Origin: Bryobacteraceae bacterium | GTDB lineage: Bacteria; Acidobacteriota; Terriglobia; Bryobacterales; Bryobacteraceae | Direction: 5' to 3' | DNA length: 7,108 bases | Assembly (NCBI GenBank): GCA_030036985.1 | Contig: JASHSD010000998.1 | Location: forward strand, 1-7,108 | Shown: in pieces, positions 1 to 6,200 of the stretch | Numbering within the stretch: the stretch's first letter is position 1 | How the letters are laid out: each line of letters begins with the position of its first letter | Made by a program: the position numbers and the translations under genes | The notes under the pieces: model-generated | What the model saw: only the letters and a program-made list of their open reading frames with translations | The model's database searches: none | What the model was told of the DNA's origin: nothing

Positions 1-4
1 CTGG

Positions 5-35
5 GAGGGTCAAAACCCTCGCCTTTAGGCGACGG
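5..35. repeat. Left-end hairpins of the IS200-type element (two overlapping alternatives)
   Basis: Two stem-loops overlap here. The inner one at 16-35 pairs CCCTCGCC with GGCGACGG around a TTTA loop, giving an 8-bp stem with one C-C mismatch. It matches the right-end hairpin in stem core and loop, so it is the likely TnpA recognition hairpin. The outer one at 5-20 is a perfect 6-bp stem, GAGGGT and ACCCTC around CAAA. The two share bases 16-20 and cannot form together. That they are transposase binding structures is inferred from the family and the match to the right end. Confidence 0.65.
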
Positions 36-69
36 CTTCCAGCGAGCGCGCCGAAGATAACCTTGAGGG

Positions 70-498
70 ATGGCGGAGTATCGACGGGGCGCGCACACAG
101 TATTCGACATTCACCTGCATCTGGTGTGGGTGACGAAGTACCGGCGCCCGGCGCTGAACGGGGAGGTGGCGCTGCGCCTGCGAGATCTGATCCGTGACAT
201 CTGCGGAGCGCATGACGTGAGCATACTGAAGGGTCACGTATCGAAGGACCACGTGCACCTGCTGATGTCGATACCGCCGCAGGTCACGATCAGCCGGCTG
301 GTGCAGTGGCTGAAAGGGAAGAGCGCGCACCACCTCCTCATGGAGTTTCCGCATCTGAAGAAGCAGTTCTGGGGGCGGCACATGTGGGCGCGCGGCTACT
401 TCTGCTGTAGTTCGGGGAACGTGACCGACGAGATAGTGGCGCAGTACATCGCCAACCAGAACACCACGCCGGACGAGGACTTCCGAGTAGACGGTTGA
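70..498 (+). CDS. tnpA: IS200/IS605 family Y1 transposase TnpA
   Basis: The 142-residue protein has the normal length and domain of TnpA, the HUH single-strand DNA transposase that cuts and rejoins IS200/IS605 ends as a dimer. The HUH metal-binding motif is H61-V62-H63 in the segment KDHVHLL. The catalytic tyrosine is Y126 in a helix of the form VAQYIANQ, with Q130 four residues later, which matches the spacing of the Y and Q residues in IS608 TnpA. The N-terminal segment (HLVWVTKYR, residues 17-25) is also typical. ATG 70 is the first possible start, because an in-frame TGA lies two codons upstream at 64-66. The GAGG at 65-68 is too close to be a good Shine-Dalgarno sequence, so translation is probably weak, as is usual for IS200 transposases. 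The frame ends inside a hairpin at 486-509. No catalytic residue is missing. Confidence 0.95.
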   Translation: MAEYRRGAHTVFDIHLHLVWVTKYRRPALNGEVALRLRDLIRDICGAHDVSILKGHVSKDHVHLLMSIPPQVTISRLVQWLKGKSAHHLLMEFPHLKKQFWGRHMWARGYFCCSSGNVTDEIVAQYIANQNTTPDEDFRVDG

Positions 499-509
499 GT
501 CCGTCTACT
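486..509 (+). terminator. Stem-loop spanning the tnpA stop codon, possible weak terminator
   Basis: AGTAGACGG (486-494) pairs perfectly with CCGTCTACT (501-509) around the 6-base loop TTGAGT, which contains most of the tnpA TGA stop (496-498). Only a short, broken T-rich stretch (TCTT) follows, so it is a poor match to an intrinsic terminator. It could instead stabilise the 3' end of the mRNA or be part of the folded region that follows. The structure is seen directly; the role is inferred. Confidence 0.45.
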
Positions 510-517
510 TCTTGAAG

Positions 518-574
518 CCCGCTTGGTGCGGGATACATTCTGCCGGCCTCGGGCCGGAACAGGGCTTGCAGCCC
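518..574 (+). other. Run of three short perfect hairpins between tnpA and the right-end hairpin
   Basis: Three perfect stem-loops lie in a row: CCCGC/GCGGG with a 5-base loop (518-532), CCGGCC/GGCCGG with a 3-base loop (543-557), and GGGCT/AGCCC with a 3-base loop (562-574). With the stem at 486-509 and the right-end hairpin at 585-604, almost the whole 120 bases after tnpA is paired, leaving linkers of only 4-10 bases. No open frame here looks like a protein. It may be a structured non-coding part of the element's right end or of its transcript. Confidence 0.5.
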
Positions 575-584
575 GTTATCACAG

Positions 585-604
585 CCATCGCCTTTAGGCG
601 ATGG
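585..604. repeat. Right-end hairpin of the IS200-type element
   Basis: CCATCGCCTTTAGGCGATGG is a perfect 8-bp stem with a TTTA loop. It has the same loop and inner stem as the left-end hairpin at 16-35 and differs only in the outer stem, where a base pair here replaces a C-C mismatch there. Subterminal hairpins of this kind are what TnpA binds at the right end in the IS200/IS605 family. The four bases just before its foot (ACAG, 581-584) would be the right guide sequence by analogy with IS608. Confidence 0.72.
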
Positions 605-608
605 GTTT

Positions 609-639
609 CACTTCGAAGTGTCCCGTTTGGCGAAGTGTC
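609..639. repeat. 12-base palindrome and 9-base direct repeat beside the IS right end
   Basis: CACTTCGAAGTG at 609-620 is a perfect palindrome starting 4 bases after the right-end hairpin. CGAAGTGTC occurs at 614-622 and again at 631-639, a direct repeat offset by 17 bases. One copy overlaps the palindrome and probably the IS/chromosome junction. The remaining bases to 682 carry no gene. Whether the repeat predates the insertion cannot be told from one copy. Confidence 0.5.
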
Positions 640-682
640 TGGCGGATTTCGTCCATTCGACTTCCAGTCGGCCGCCATCTGT

Positions 683-1204
683 TCAGCCATCCACTGCCGA
701 CGCCAAATCTCGCGTCATTTTGCGTTCGGTGACCCTACCAGAGTCTTCACCGATACAGTCACCGGCGTCCGTAAATCCATGTCGGCGATAAAGGGCAAGA
801 GCGCGCTCGTTACCTTCGACCACGGCAAGAGCGACTCTCGAAGCGTGCTGTTCACAAGCCCACTGAATAACCGCATCGACAAGTAAATCGCCAACGCCGC
901 TCCCGCGAGCTAGTGGCGCCACCCACATCGAGATAAGTTCGATCGTGCCGTCCGGAGCTCGAGCAGTGGCGCTCACCATACCGGCCGCAGTCTCTTGACA
1001 CTCAGCAACGATATTGAGCGGAACGTCCGAAAGCCTTCCGCGCCACCGAGTCTCAGTATCACCGTGACCTTGCCAGTCGGCGAGTCTCGAACCGAAGGCG
1101 TACGGTGCTTCCTCCAGTGCATGCAACCTTAATCTCCGCCATAGCGGCCAATCGTCGACGCCGATTTTACGAAGATGAATTTGATCTTTAGAGAATCGCG
1201 GCAT
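683..1204 (-). CDS. GNAT family N-acetyltransferase
   Basis: This 173-residue cytoplasmic protein is a GNAT-fold enzyme that would transfer an acetyl group from acetyl-CoA to an amine; the substrate is unknown. The acetyl-CoA pyrophosphate loop (motif A) is R100-G-S-G-V-G105, a perfect R-x-x-G-x-G, after the strand ISMWVAPLA (91-99). Motif B follows as NERALALYRRHGF (132-144), with the usual Tyr at 139 after the Asn at 132. The N-terminal part (IHLRKIGVDDWPLWRRLRL, 9-27) is the normal first strand and helix. The frame is open further upstream, to an ATG at 1333, but that would overlap the divergent antitoxin gene. The ATG at 1204 has AGGAG five bases upstream and begins right at the domain. 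Its tail ends 60-80 bases from the IS element. It is not part of a recognisable operon. It resembles ordinary small-molecule or protein acetyltransferases more than GNAT toxins. Confidence 0.85.
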   Translation of the reverse strand: MPRFSKDQIHLRKIGVDDWPLWRRLRLHALEEAPYAFGSRLADWQGHGDTETRWRGRLSDVPLNIVAECQETAAGMVSATARAPDGTIELISMWVAPLARGSGVGDLLVDAVIQWACEQHASRVALAVVEGNERALALYRRHGFTDAGDCIGEDSGRVTERKMTRDLASAVDG

Positions 1205-1264
1205 TCCTGCTCCTACATAGTAGGCCATCTCCGAGGGATGAGAAAATAGCAGGACGAGGGAGAC
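1205..1264. promoter_or_regulatory. Divergent leader between the acetyltransferase and antitoxin genes, with an inverted repeat over the acetyltransferase SD
   Basis: The 60 bases separate two divergent starts. Toward the minus strand, AGGAG (complement of 1210-1214) is a good Shine-Dalgarno sequence for ATG 1204. Toward the plus strand, GAGGGAG (about 1256-1262) precedes ATG 1265. CCTACATAGTAGG at 1212-1224 is a 5+5 inverted repeat with a 3-base centre; one arm overlaps the acetyltransferase Shine-Dalgarno sequence. It could act as an operator, since ribbon-helix-helix antitoxins bind short palindromes, or as an mRNA hairpin masking the ribosome site. I could not place convincing -35/-10 boxes for either gene. 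Confidence 0.45.
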
Positions 1265-1535
1265 ATGACCATTACCATTCGGCCGGAGCATGCGCGGTTG
1301 ATTGCGCAGGCGATTGAAGCCGGCGGATACCAAAGCCCCGACGACGTGATCGCGCGCGCCCTCGAAGTGCTCCGTTCCGAAGAAGCATGGCTTGCCGAAA
1401 ACAAGAACGAAATTGACGAAAAAAATCGAACGTGCCTTCGCGCAGTTCGATCGGGGCGAATTCTTCTCAGCCGAGGAATCTCGGGCCGACGTGGAAAAAC
1501 GAAAAGCCGCATGGCTCCGTGAACGGCGCGCCTGA
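1265..1535 (+). pseudogene. parD: Frameshifted ParD-like ribbon-helix-helix antitoxin
   Basis: The first 51 or so codons read as a ParD-family type II antitoxin. MTITIRPEHARLIAQAI is the DNA-binding strand and first helix, followed by SPDDVIARALEVLRSEEAWL as the second helix and linker. After E-I-D-E-K the frame derails at a run of seven A (1419-1425) and stops at 1520-1522 with an Arg-rich, family-unlike tail. Skipping one A restores a normal antitoxin tail (IERAFAQFDRGEFFSAEE, then a Lys/Arg-rich end) up to TGA 1533-1535. That gives 89 residues, the normal family length. ParD proteins dimerise, repress their own operon and use the C-terminal half to block a ParE/RelE toxin. The frame as read would keep DNA binding but lose toxin neutralisation. 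It may be a real mutation, slippage at A7, or a sequencing error. No toxin gene follows. Confidence 0.82.
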
Positions 1536-1895
1536 CGGAATCGGGTTACGACGACCGGTCACACCCAACCCAAAAAAATAATTCGCCCCGATCTCCATCC
1601 ACCCAAGCCACTTACGCCCAGCACCCATACCAACCCAACCGCCAACCCACCGAACCCCGCGCTACCCTCCAATCAAGAACCAGGTCGGTACCCATTGGCC
1701 CCTGGTCGCTAAACCGTACAGTCCTCGAGGCTCTGTTCGCGGTGAATGCCATCTGCAATGGGCGGCTGTCGCTGCCGGAACGACGCGGCCCCGGCCCTTG
1801 TCCGAGAGACCAAACAAGCCCCCGCCTGTGGGTCATCAGGCAACGGAGCGCTCCGAATTTCTTACCGAACCCGAAGCCAATAACGAAACCCAAAC
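1536..1895. other. Gene-less stretch, C-rich on the plus strand
   Basis: No convincing gene is seen on either strand in these 360 bases. The open frames are low-complexity and Pro/Arg-rich or antisense to the malate synthase remnant. From about 1561 to 1660 the plus strand is rich in ACCC and CCAAC units, with CCC tracts at 1617-1619, 1624-1626, 1634-1636, 1646-1648 and 1655-1658, so the minus strand is G-rich. This is where the toxin partner of the antitoxin would be expected, and it is absent. A minus-strand segment around 1670-1770 has protein-like composition but I do not recognise it. Confidence 0.5.
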
Positions 1896-2210
1896 GTACT
1901 TGTAAGCCTTCAGCGTCAGAAACTCGTCGAACTGCGGCATGGTCATCATCTTCTCGTACAACTGCGCCGCCAGACCGAACTCACCGCTGTCGAACCGCGC
2001 CGCGCCCGAATCGCCTTCAGCTTTTCCAGTTCCTCCCGCATCGAGTGCTCGACCATTTCCTTCGTGATCGCGCGCCCGCCCGGAAGCTTCGCCCCATACC
2101 GCACCCACCGCCAACCTGCGCGCGCAAAATCTCCGCCGTCGCCGCGTCTTCGATCAGGTTGTAAATCGGCACGCAGCCGTTCCCGCGCAGCCTGGCCCGA
2201 AGACCTGCCC
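1896..2210 (-). pseudogene. aceB: 3' remnant of a malate synthase gene, twice frameshifted
   Basis: Read across frames on the minus strand, this is the C-terminal 100 or so residues of malate synthase A, the glyoxylate-bypass enzyme joining acetyl-CoA and glyoxylate. The first piece is LRGNGCVPIYNLIEDAATAE (about 2190-2131), the highly conserved segment that includes the E-D pair of the catalytic-aspartate region. One base is missing near 2113, where Q-V should be followed by W. The next frame then gives RWVRYGAKLPGGRAITKEMV and on to EELEKLKAIR. A second frame change near 1998-2012 leads to ARFDSGEFGLAAQLYEKMM and the C-terminal FLTLKAYKY, ending near 1896. The first four fifths of the enzyme are absent: the remnant begins just after the stop of the VWA gene. 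It cannot make a working enzyme. Identification rests on recall of conserved family motifs, several in a row and in correct order. Confidence 0.85.
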
Positions 2211-2218
2211 CACTCACA

Positions 2219-3250
2219 TCAATACGATCGCGGCCGATAACCCGGTCTTGATCTCACCCGATAATGCTTGCCCACGTCGCTGACGATCTGAATGTCGATC
2301 TTGCGAAAGCCTTCATTCGGGTTCGGCGCGGGATAGTAGGTCACTGTGTACGAATTACCCAAATCCTCGCGGATGGCTTCGAACGCTTCCACCTGCTTCT
2401 GCCAGGTCTTGGCCCAGTAGGCTTTGCCGCCGGTCTGCGTGGCCATGCGGCGGAACACGTTGCTCGAAATCGGATCCTTGTTCACGTCGTTGGTCGAGAT
2501 CACGTAGATCGGAATGCCTTCGTCTTCGGCCACCGCGCGCACGTCGTCCGGCGCCACCATGCTCGCGTTGTCGGGGCCGTTCGAGAACACGATAATCACC
2601 TTGCGTCCGGGCACTTTCGCCGCGTCGCGCAGGGTCAGCAACAAGCCGTTATAGAGAGCCGTATCGTCGCCCGCCACCGATTGCCGCAGTCCGAAGATGG
2701 CCTGGTTGCGGTCGCTCGTCAACGATGCGGCGCGCGACATGTTGCGGCTGAAGGTATAGACCGCGACCGAGTCTGAACGGTCCAGGCCGCGCACGAAATC
2801 GACAATGGCGTCCTCGGCGTAAACGAACCCGTGATACATGAAATTGCTGGTATCGAAGAGAACGAAAACGTTGGCGCCGACGAAGGCGTCGGCGTTCGTG
2901 GGTGCGGCGAGCTTTACGGTGCGATCACCTTCCTCAGGCGGGCGCGGCTGCAGGGGCTTCAGCGAACCATCGTCGGCAATCTGCATCGCGGGCAGATTGC
3001 CTTCCGAAAACGTCGACAGTTTCTCCCTGATGCCGTCTTCGGTAATGCGGAAATCCGCAGGCTTCAGACCGTTCACGTACTTTCCCTTGTTGTCCGTGAC
3101 GGTGAAGCTGAGGACCACGAGATCGACCTTCGACCGGAATACCGGCGTGCGCGGTTCCTGCGCGAACGACCAGATTCCGCCTCCGGCGGCAGCCAGTCCG
3201 CCCGCCAGAAACGCGACATTTCTAATGCTTCTGAATGACCACCCCGCCAT
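2219..3250 (-). CDS. Exported VWA protein with the acidobacterial VWFA-related domain
   Basis: The 343-residue protein matches the VWFA-related Acidobacterial domain family (TIGR03436 type). It starts with a basic stretch and a hydrophobic segment (about 10-30, VAFLAGGLAAAGGGIW) ending near FAQEP, so it is probably exported or membrane-anchored. Next is the family's typical N-terminal beta module (VDLVVLSFTVTDNKGKYVNG, about 42-61, then FRITEDG). The VWA domain runs from about 125 to 300: MIDAS loop 1 is D133-T-S135-N-F137, the loop-2 Thr is T197 in DDTALYNG, and the loop-3 Asp is D227 in SNGPDNAS. The third residue of the usual D-x-S-x-S is Phe, so metal binding may be weakened. The C-terminal part (YTVTYYPAPNPNEGFRKIDI) is the usual family ending. 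It is the second gene of an operon, 12 bases after the 1126-residue protein. VWA domains bind protein partners, but the ligand is unknown. Confidence 0.9.
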   Translation of the reverse strand: MAGWSFRSIRNVAFLAGGLAAAGGGIWSFAQEPRTPVFRSKVDLVVLSFTVTDNKGKYVNGLKPADFRITEDGIREKLSTFSEGNLPAMQIADDGSLKPLQPRPPEEGDRTVKLAAPTNADAFVGANVFVLFDTSNFMYHGFVYAEDAIVDFVRGLDRSDSVAVYTFSRNMSRAASLTSDRNQAIFGLRQSVAGDDTALYNGLLLTLRDAAKVPGRKVIIVFSNGPDNASMVAPDDVRAVAEDEGIPIYVISTNDVNKDPISSNVFRRMATQTGGKAYWAKTWQKQVEAFEAIREDLGNSYTVTYYPAPNPNEGFRKIDIQIVSDVGKHYRVRSRPGYRPRSY

Positions 3251-3265
3251 TCCGTTCCCCCCTCA
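3251..3265 (-). promoter_or_regulatory. Strong Shine-Dalgarno sequence of the VWA gene, overlapping the upstream stop
   Basis: On the minus strand the stop codon TGA of the 1126-residue gene runs directly into a GGGGGG tract, followed by AACGGA and the ATG at 3250. The GAGGGG core shares bases with the stop codon and sits about 6-8 bases from the start. Ribosomes finishing the first gene would be placed to start the second, so translational coupling is likely. This also supports 3250 as the true start. Confidence 0.75.
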
Positions 3266-6200
3266 CGGCGTGCCCACCGGCCTGCCGGTGCTCGCCGCTT
3301 CAATCCTCGGACCCTGCTTCCTTACTTCCGCTCCCACCGACCGCAGGCTGCGCAGCAGCGCCGGCCAGTCCTCCAGATGGGACGCGAAGATGCGCTCCAC
3401 CACCTCCTCGGTCCATTGGGGCACCAGCACGTTCAACTGCGCGGGCTGCACGCCCGTCTGGTCGGCGACATCGGCCCAGTAGAGAAGATTCGATTCCCAA
3501 CTCTCGGCCATGATGCGGCTCGAATATCCCATGAGCGTCGGGAAAGTGCGCAGATTCAGAAGCTCGGGCCGATAGGAGTTCGCGAGAGTCGGCTTCGCCG
3601 TGCCCCATGCGCGGGAAATGGCCGCGTCGCCGACCTGTTCGGGCACAAGCGTTTTCAGGCGCGCGATGCCGGCGATCTCCGGACTGTCCTGGCGATCCGC
3701 CCCAGGCGCGTCCGCGGCTTCCAAGGCGATCCGGTACATCTCCGCCGGGGTGAGCGCGTCGATGGCGTCGCGCGTTTCGCCCGTGCCGACAAGGCGCATC
3801 ACCTGCGCCGCCCGCGACGGGCTGGCCACGCTGTCGACGGCCTGCGCCAGTTCGTTGCGCGCCGCGGGATCGAGCGTGGCTTCGGCAATCAGCGTTTCGG
3901 CCAGACGCATATGCAGTCCCACCCAATGAACCTGCGCGGGCGTGACGGTCCAGAAGCGCGAAGTGCGGGATGTCAGGATCATTTCCGGCGCCAGATCGCC
4001 CCAGATCAGGGCCTGCGTCTGCGTCGGTATGAGGAAATTCTGTTCGGCATCGGCCAGTGCGTAAGGCAGGCCGGCGAGGGAATTCACCAGGCGTCCGCCC
4101 GCGTTGGTGGGCCAGCCGGTGCCGTAGCTCTCGGTCATCGTCCAACTGTGATCGCCCTGGGCGATGCCGACGAAATCGTGGCCGCGGACGAACAGCGGAT
4201 TCGTCAGCAGGATCTGCGCGCCGGGTGGCGCGTAATGCAGGTAGTTGTAACCGACGATGGTGTCGCGCAGGGTCGCCGCAAGCTGGCCGCGAATGTCCTT
4301 CAGCTTCTCGGGGTCTTTCGCCGCCTTGTCGATCATGGCCCGCAGATTCAGCTTGCGTTCGTCGTCGATGTGCCGGTCGACGTAAAAACCGACCACCATG
4401 GCGTTCTTTTCCACGCCGCTCATTGAGGACCGCGGAAGCTGGATATCGGAGACCCGCGAGGCGAGACGCGAGGCCAGTTTCGCATTCAGCTTCTCGCCTT
4501 TCGAAACGGCCTGCAGGTTATCGGCGAGCTCGAAGATCAGATCGACCGGCAGCAGTTTCTGCGCTTCGAAGATCTGCCGTTCCTGGTCGATCAGTTCCGC
4601 GCGCGTATCCGAATCGTCGGGGCGCGGACCGCCGGCCAGCAGCGCGAGCATCCGGTCCTGCGTATTGCCCTCTTTTCCGCCCGTATTCCTCAGCAGCGTC
4701 TCAATGCCGACGCGCCCGGTATCGAAAAGATCGGTCCGGTTCTTGATCGCGCTGAAAGGCGCGATCAGCGCCGCAAGCGTTTCGTCGGCCTTCGCCGGGG
4801 GAATGCTGCCCTGGCGGCAGAAGATCTGCCAGAGGCCGGTCAACCCCTGCATCGTTCCGATCGTGTCCGCGCGGAACAGCGCATCATGGTTCTTGTCGAT
4901 CGCCTGCGCGGTATTGACCCAGTCGACGATGGTTCTGTCGCTCAACGACGGCGCGTCGTTGAAGATCGTGTACTGCGCGCCGTAGGTGTTCCAGCCTTCG
5001 ATCAGGCGCGCGACCGTCTCCGGACGCAGCGGCTGGACACGATTGCGGTCCAGATCGCTCAGGGCCATGAACAGCTTCAGCGGCTCATTATCCACGGGCT
5101 TGCGGCAGAGCGCGAACAGCGCTTCGATGATGTCGTCGGCATCTCTCCAGTTCGCCGCCGCCCGGCTCAGTTTCGCGTCGTACTTGCCTTTCGGATTGCG
5201 CGCGAACAGGTTGCGCCACACATCCAGATCGCCGGGGATATGGACCTTGCCCTCGTTATCCACATGCAGCCGCGTCGTGAGCAGCATCATTTCCGAATTC
5301 GAGCGGAATACGGGCCGCGCCGGACCGGGGGTGGTGACGCGGCCGCGCACCGCCGCGTAAAACCGTTTCATGCGCGCGGGGTCCGTGAGGTAATCCTGCA
5401 CCGGGCCGCGGATGCGGGCGAGGGAATCGTAGAGGCCGGCCAGCCAGCCGTCGTCCTTCGCCATCAACTTGCCGAAAAATTCCGCGCCTTTGTCTGGTGA
5501 CGCGCCGACAAGGTCCCCCCAGGCAGCCGCGGATTTCGCGCCTCCGGGCACAATCGCCTTGCCTTGGCGCATCTCAAAGTTGCCCCCGAAGAAATCGAGG
5601 ACGGGCGCCAGCCCGCGCAGCCGGAGGGCGGGGACGCCGGTGCGCAGCGCATCGGCGGTCTCGGGATCGAGCTTCGCCATCCCCAGATAAAAGCGGCATA
5701 ACCCGGGATCGCCGAGGAAAGCGTCGATGAAATCGCCGTCGGCCTTCTGTCTCGGCGTGAGCCAGTAATCCGGCGTGAAGAGGATGGTGGCGCGTGAGGG
5801 CTGGAAATCGTAGGAGAACGGCTGATCCGTGCGCAGATCCCGTTCCAGTTCGGCCAGCGGGAATCCGGAGTCGGTGGTGACGAACGCGCGCGCGGCATTC
5901 ACCGTTTCGAGCACCACTTCGCTGCCGCAGCCTCCGCGCATGCGGTAGCCGAGAACGCGGAGAAGGTCGTTGGTCTGCGTCGATTCGCAACTGGCCACTT
6001 TAATCACGTGGTCCGGGCCAGCCAGTTTATCCAGTTCGCGCGCCTGGGAAAGGTAGCGCTTCACCAGCTTGAGGTACTCGGTCTCTTCCAATTCCTCCTG
6101 AGCGTGAGATGCCTGATAGCCGTTGGTGACGACGTTGCGCGCGAGCGCGGGCAGAAGGTCGTCGGGATCGATATCCTGCGACACCGCCGCCATCCGCGCG

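Larger units (their letters stand above)
1..620 (+). mobile_element. IS200-type (IS200/IS605 family) insertion sequence carrying tnpA only
   Basis: A single Y1 transposase gene is flanked by matching imperfect palindromes that share the core TCGCCTTTAGGCGA, one at 16-35 and one at 585-604. That is the architecture of single-strand-transposing IS200 elements, which have subterminal hairpins and no terminal inverted repeats or target duplications. No tnpB or iscB gene is present, so this is the IS200 (tnpA-only) layout. In this family the cleavage sites lie somewhat outside the hairpins, so the exact ends cannot be fixed. The left cleavage site may lie at or just before the window start, and the right one probably lies about 5-20 bases after 604. 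The transposase frame is intact and all catalytic residues are present, so the element could be active. Boundaries are approximate. Confidence 0.72.

Noticed and set aside
1..620. Short tandem hairpins as a CRISPR array or REP/BIME cluster
   Set aside because: The stems differ in sequence and there are no regular repeats and spacers; only the two end hairpins match each other, which fits IS200 ends.
505..690. Minus-strand 61-codon open frame across the IS right end
   Set aside because: It reads through the structural hairpins and has no domain or ribosome site; the hairpins explain the sequence better.
1265..1522. The 85-residue frame as a genuine separate protein
   Set aside because: Its last 34 or so residues do not fit the family, whereas the +1 frame restores a full normal antitoxin tail.
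683..1535. Acetyltransferase plus ribbon-helix-helix protein as a TacAT-type (GNAT toxin) system
   Set aside because: The genes are divergent, not an operon, the antitoxin is of the ParD type, and the acetyltransferase looks like an ordinary GNAT enzyme.
1612..1893. Minus-strand open frame of 93 codons with a protein-like middle
   Set aside because: No ribosome site, no recognised domain, Gly/Trp-rich ends made by the G-rich repeats; kept only as a note on the gene-less stretch.
1742..2164. Plus-strand open frame that, without a proper start, extends back to about 1532
   Set aside because: The peptide is Pro/Arg/Thr-rich low complexity, has no ribosome site, and its right half is exactly antisense to the malate synthase remnant.
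3377..4426. Long plus-strand open frame opposite the 1126-residue gene (and similar ones at 4398-4985, 4886-5500 and 6008-6661)
   Set aside because: These are antisense shadows usual in GC-rich coding DNA: Arg/Gly-rich translations with no recognisable domains or start signals.
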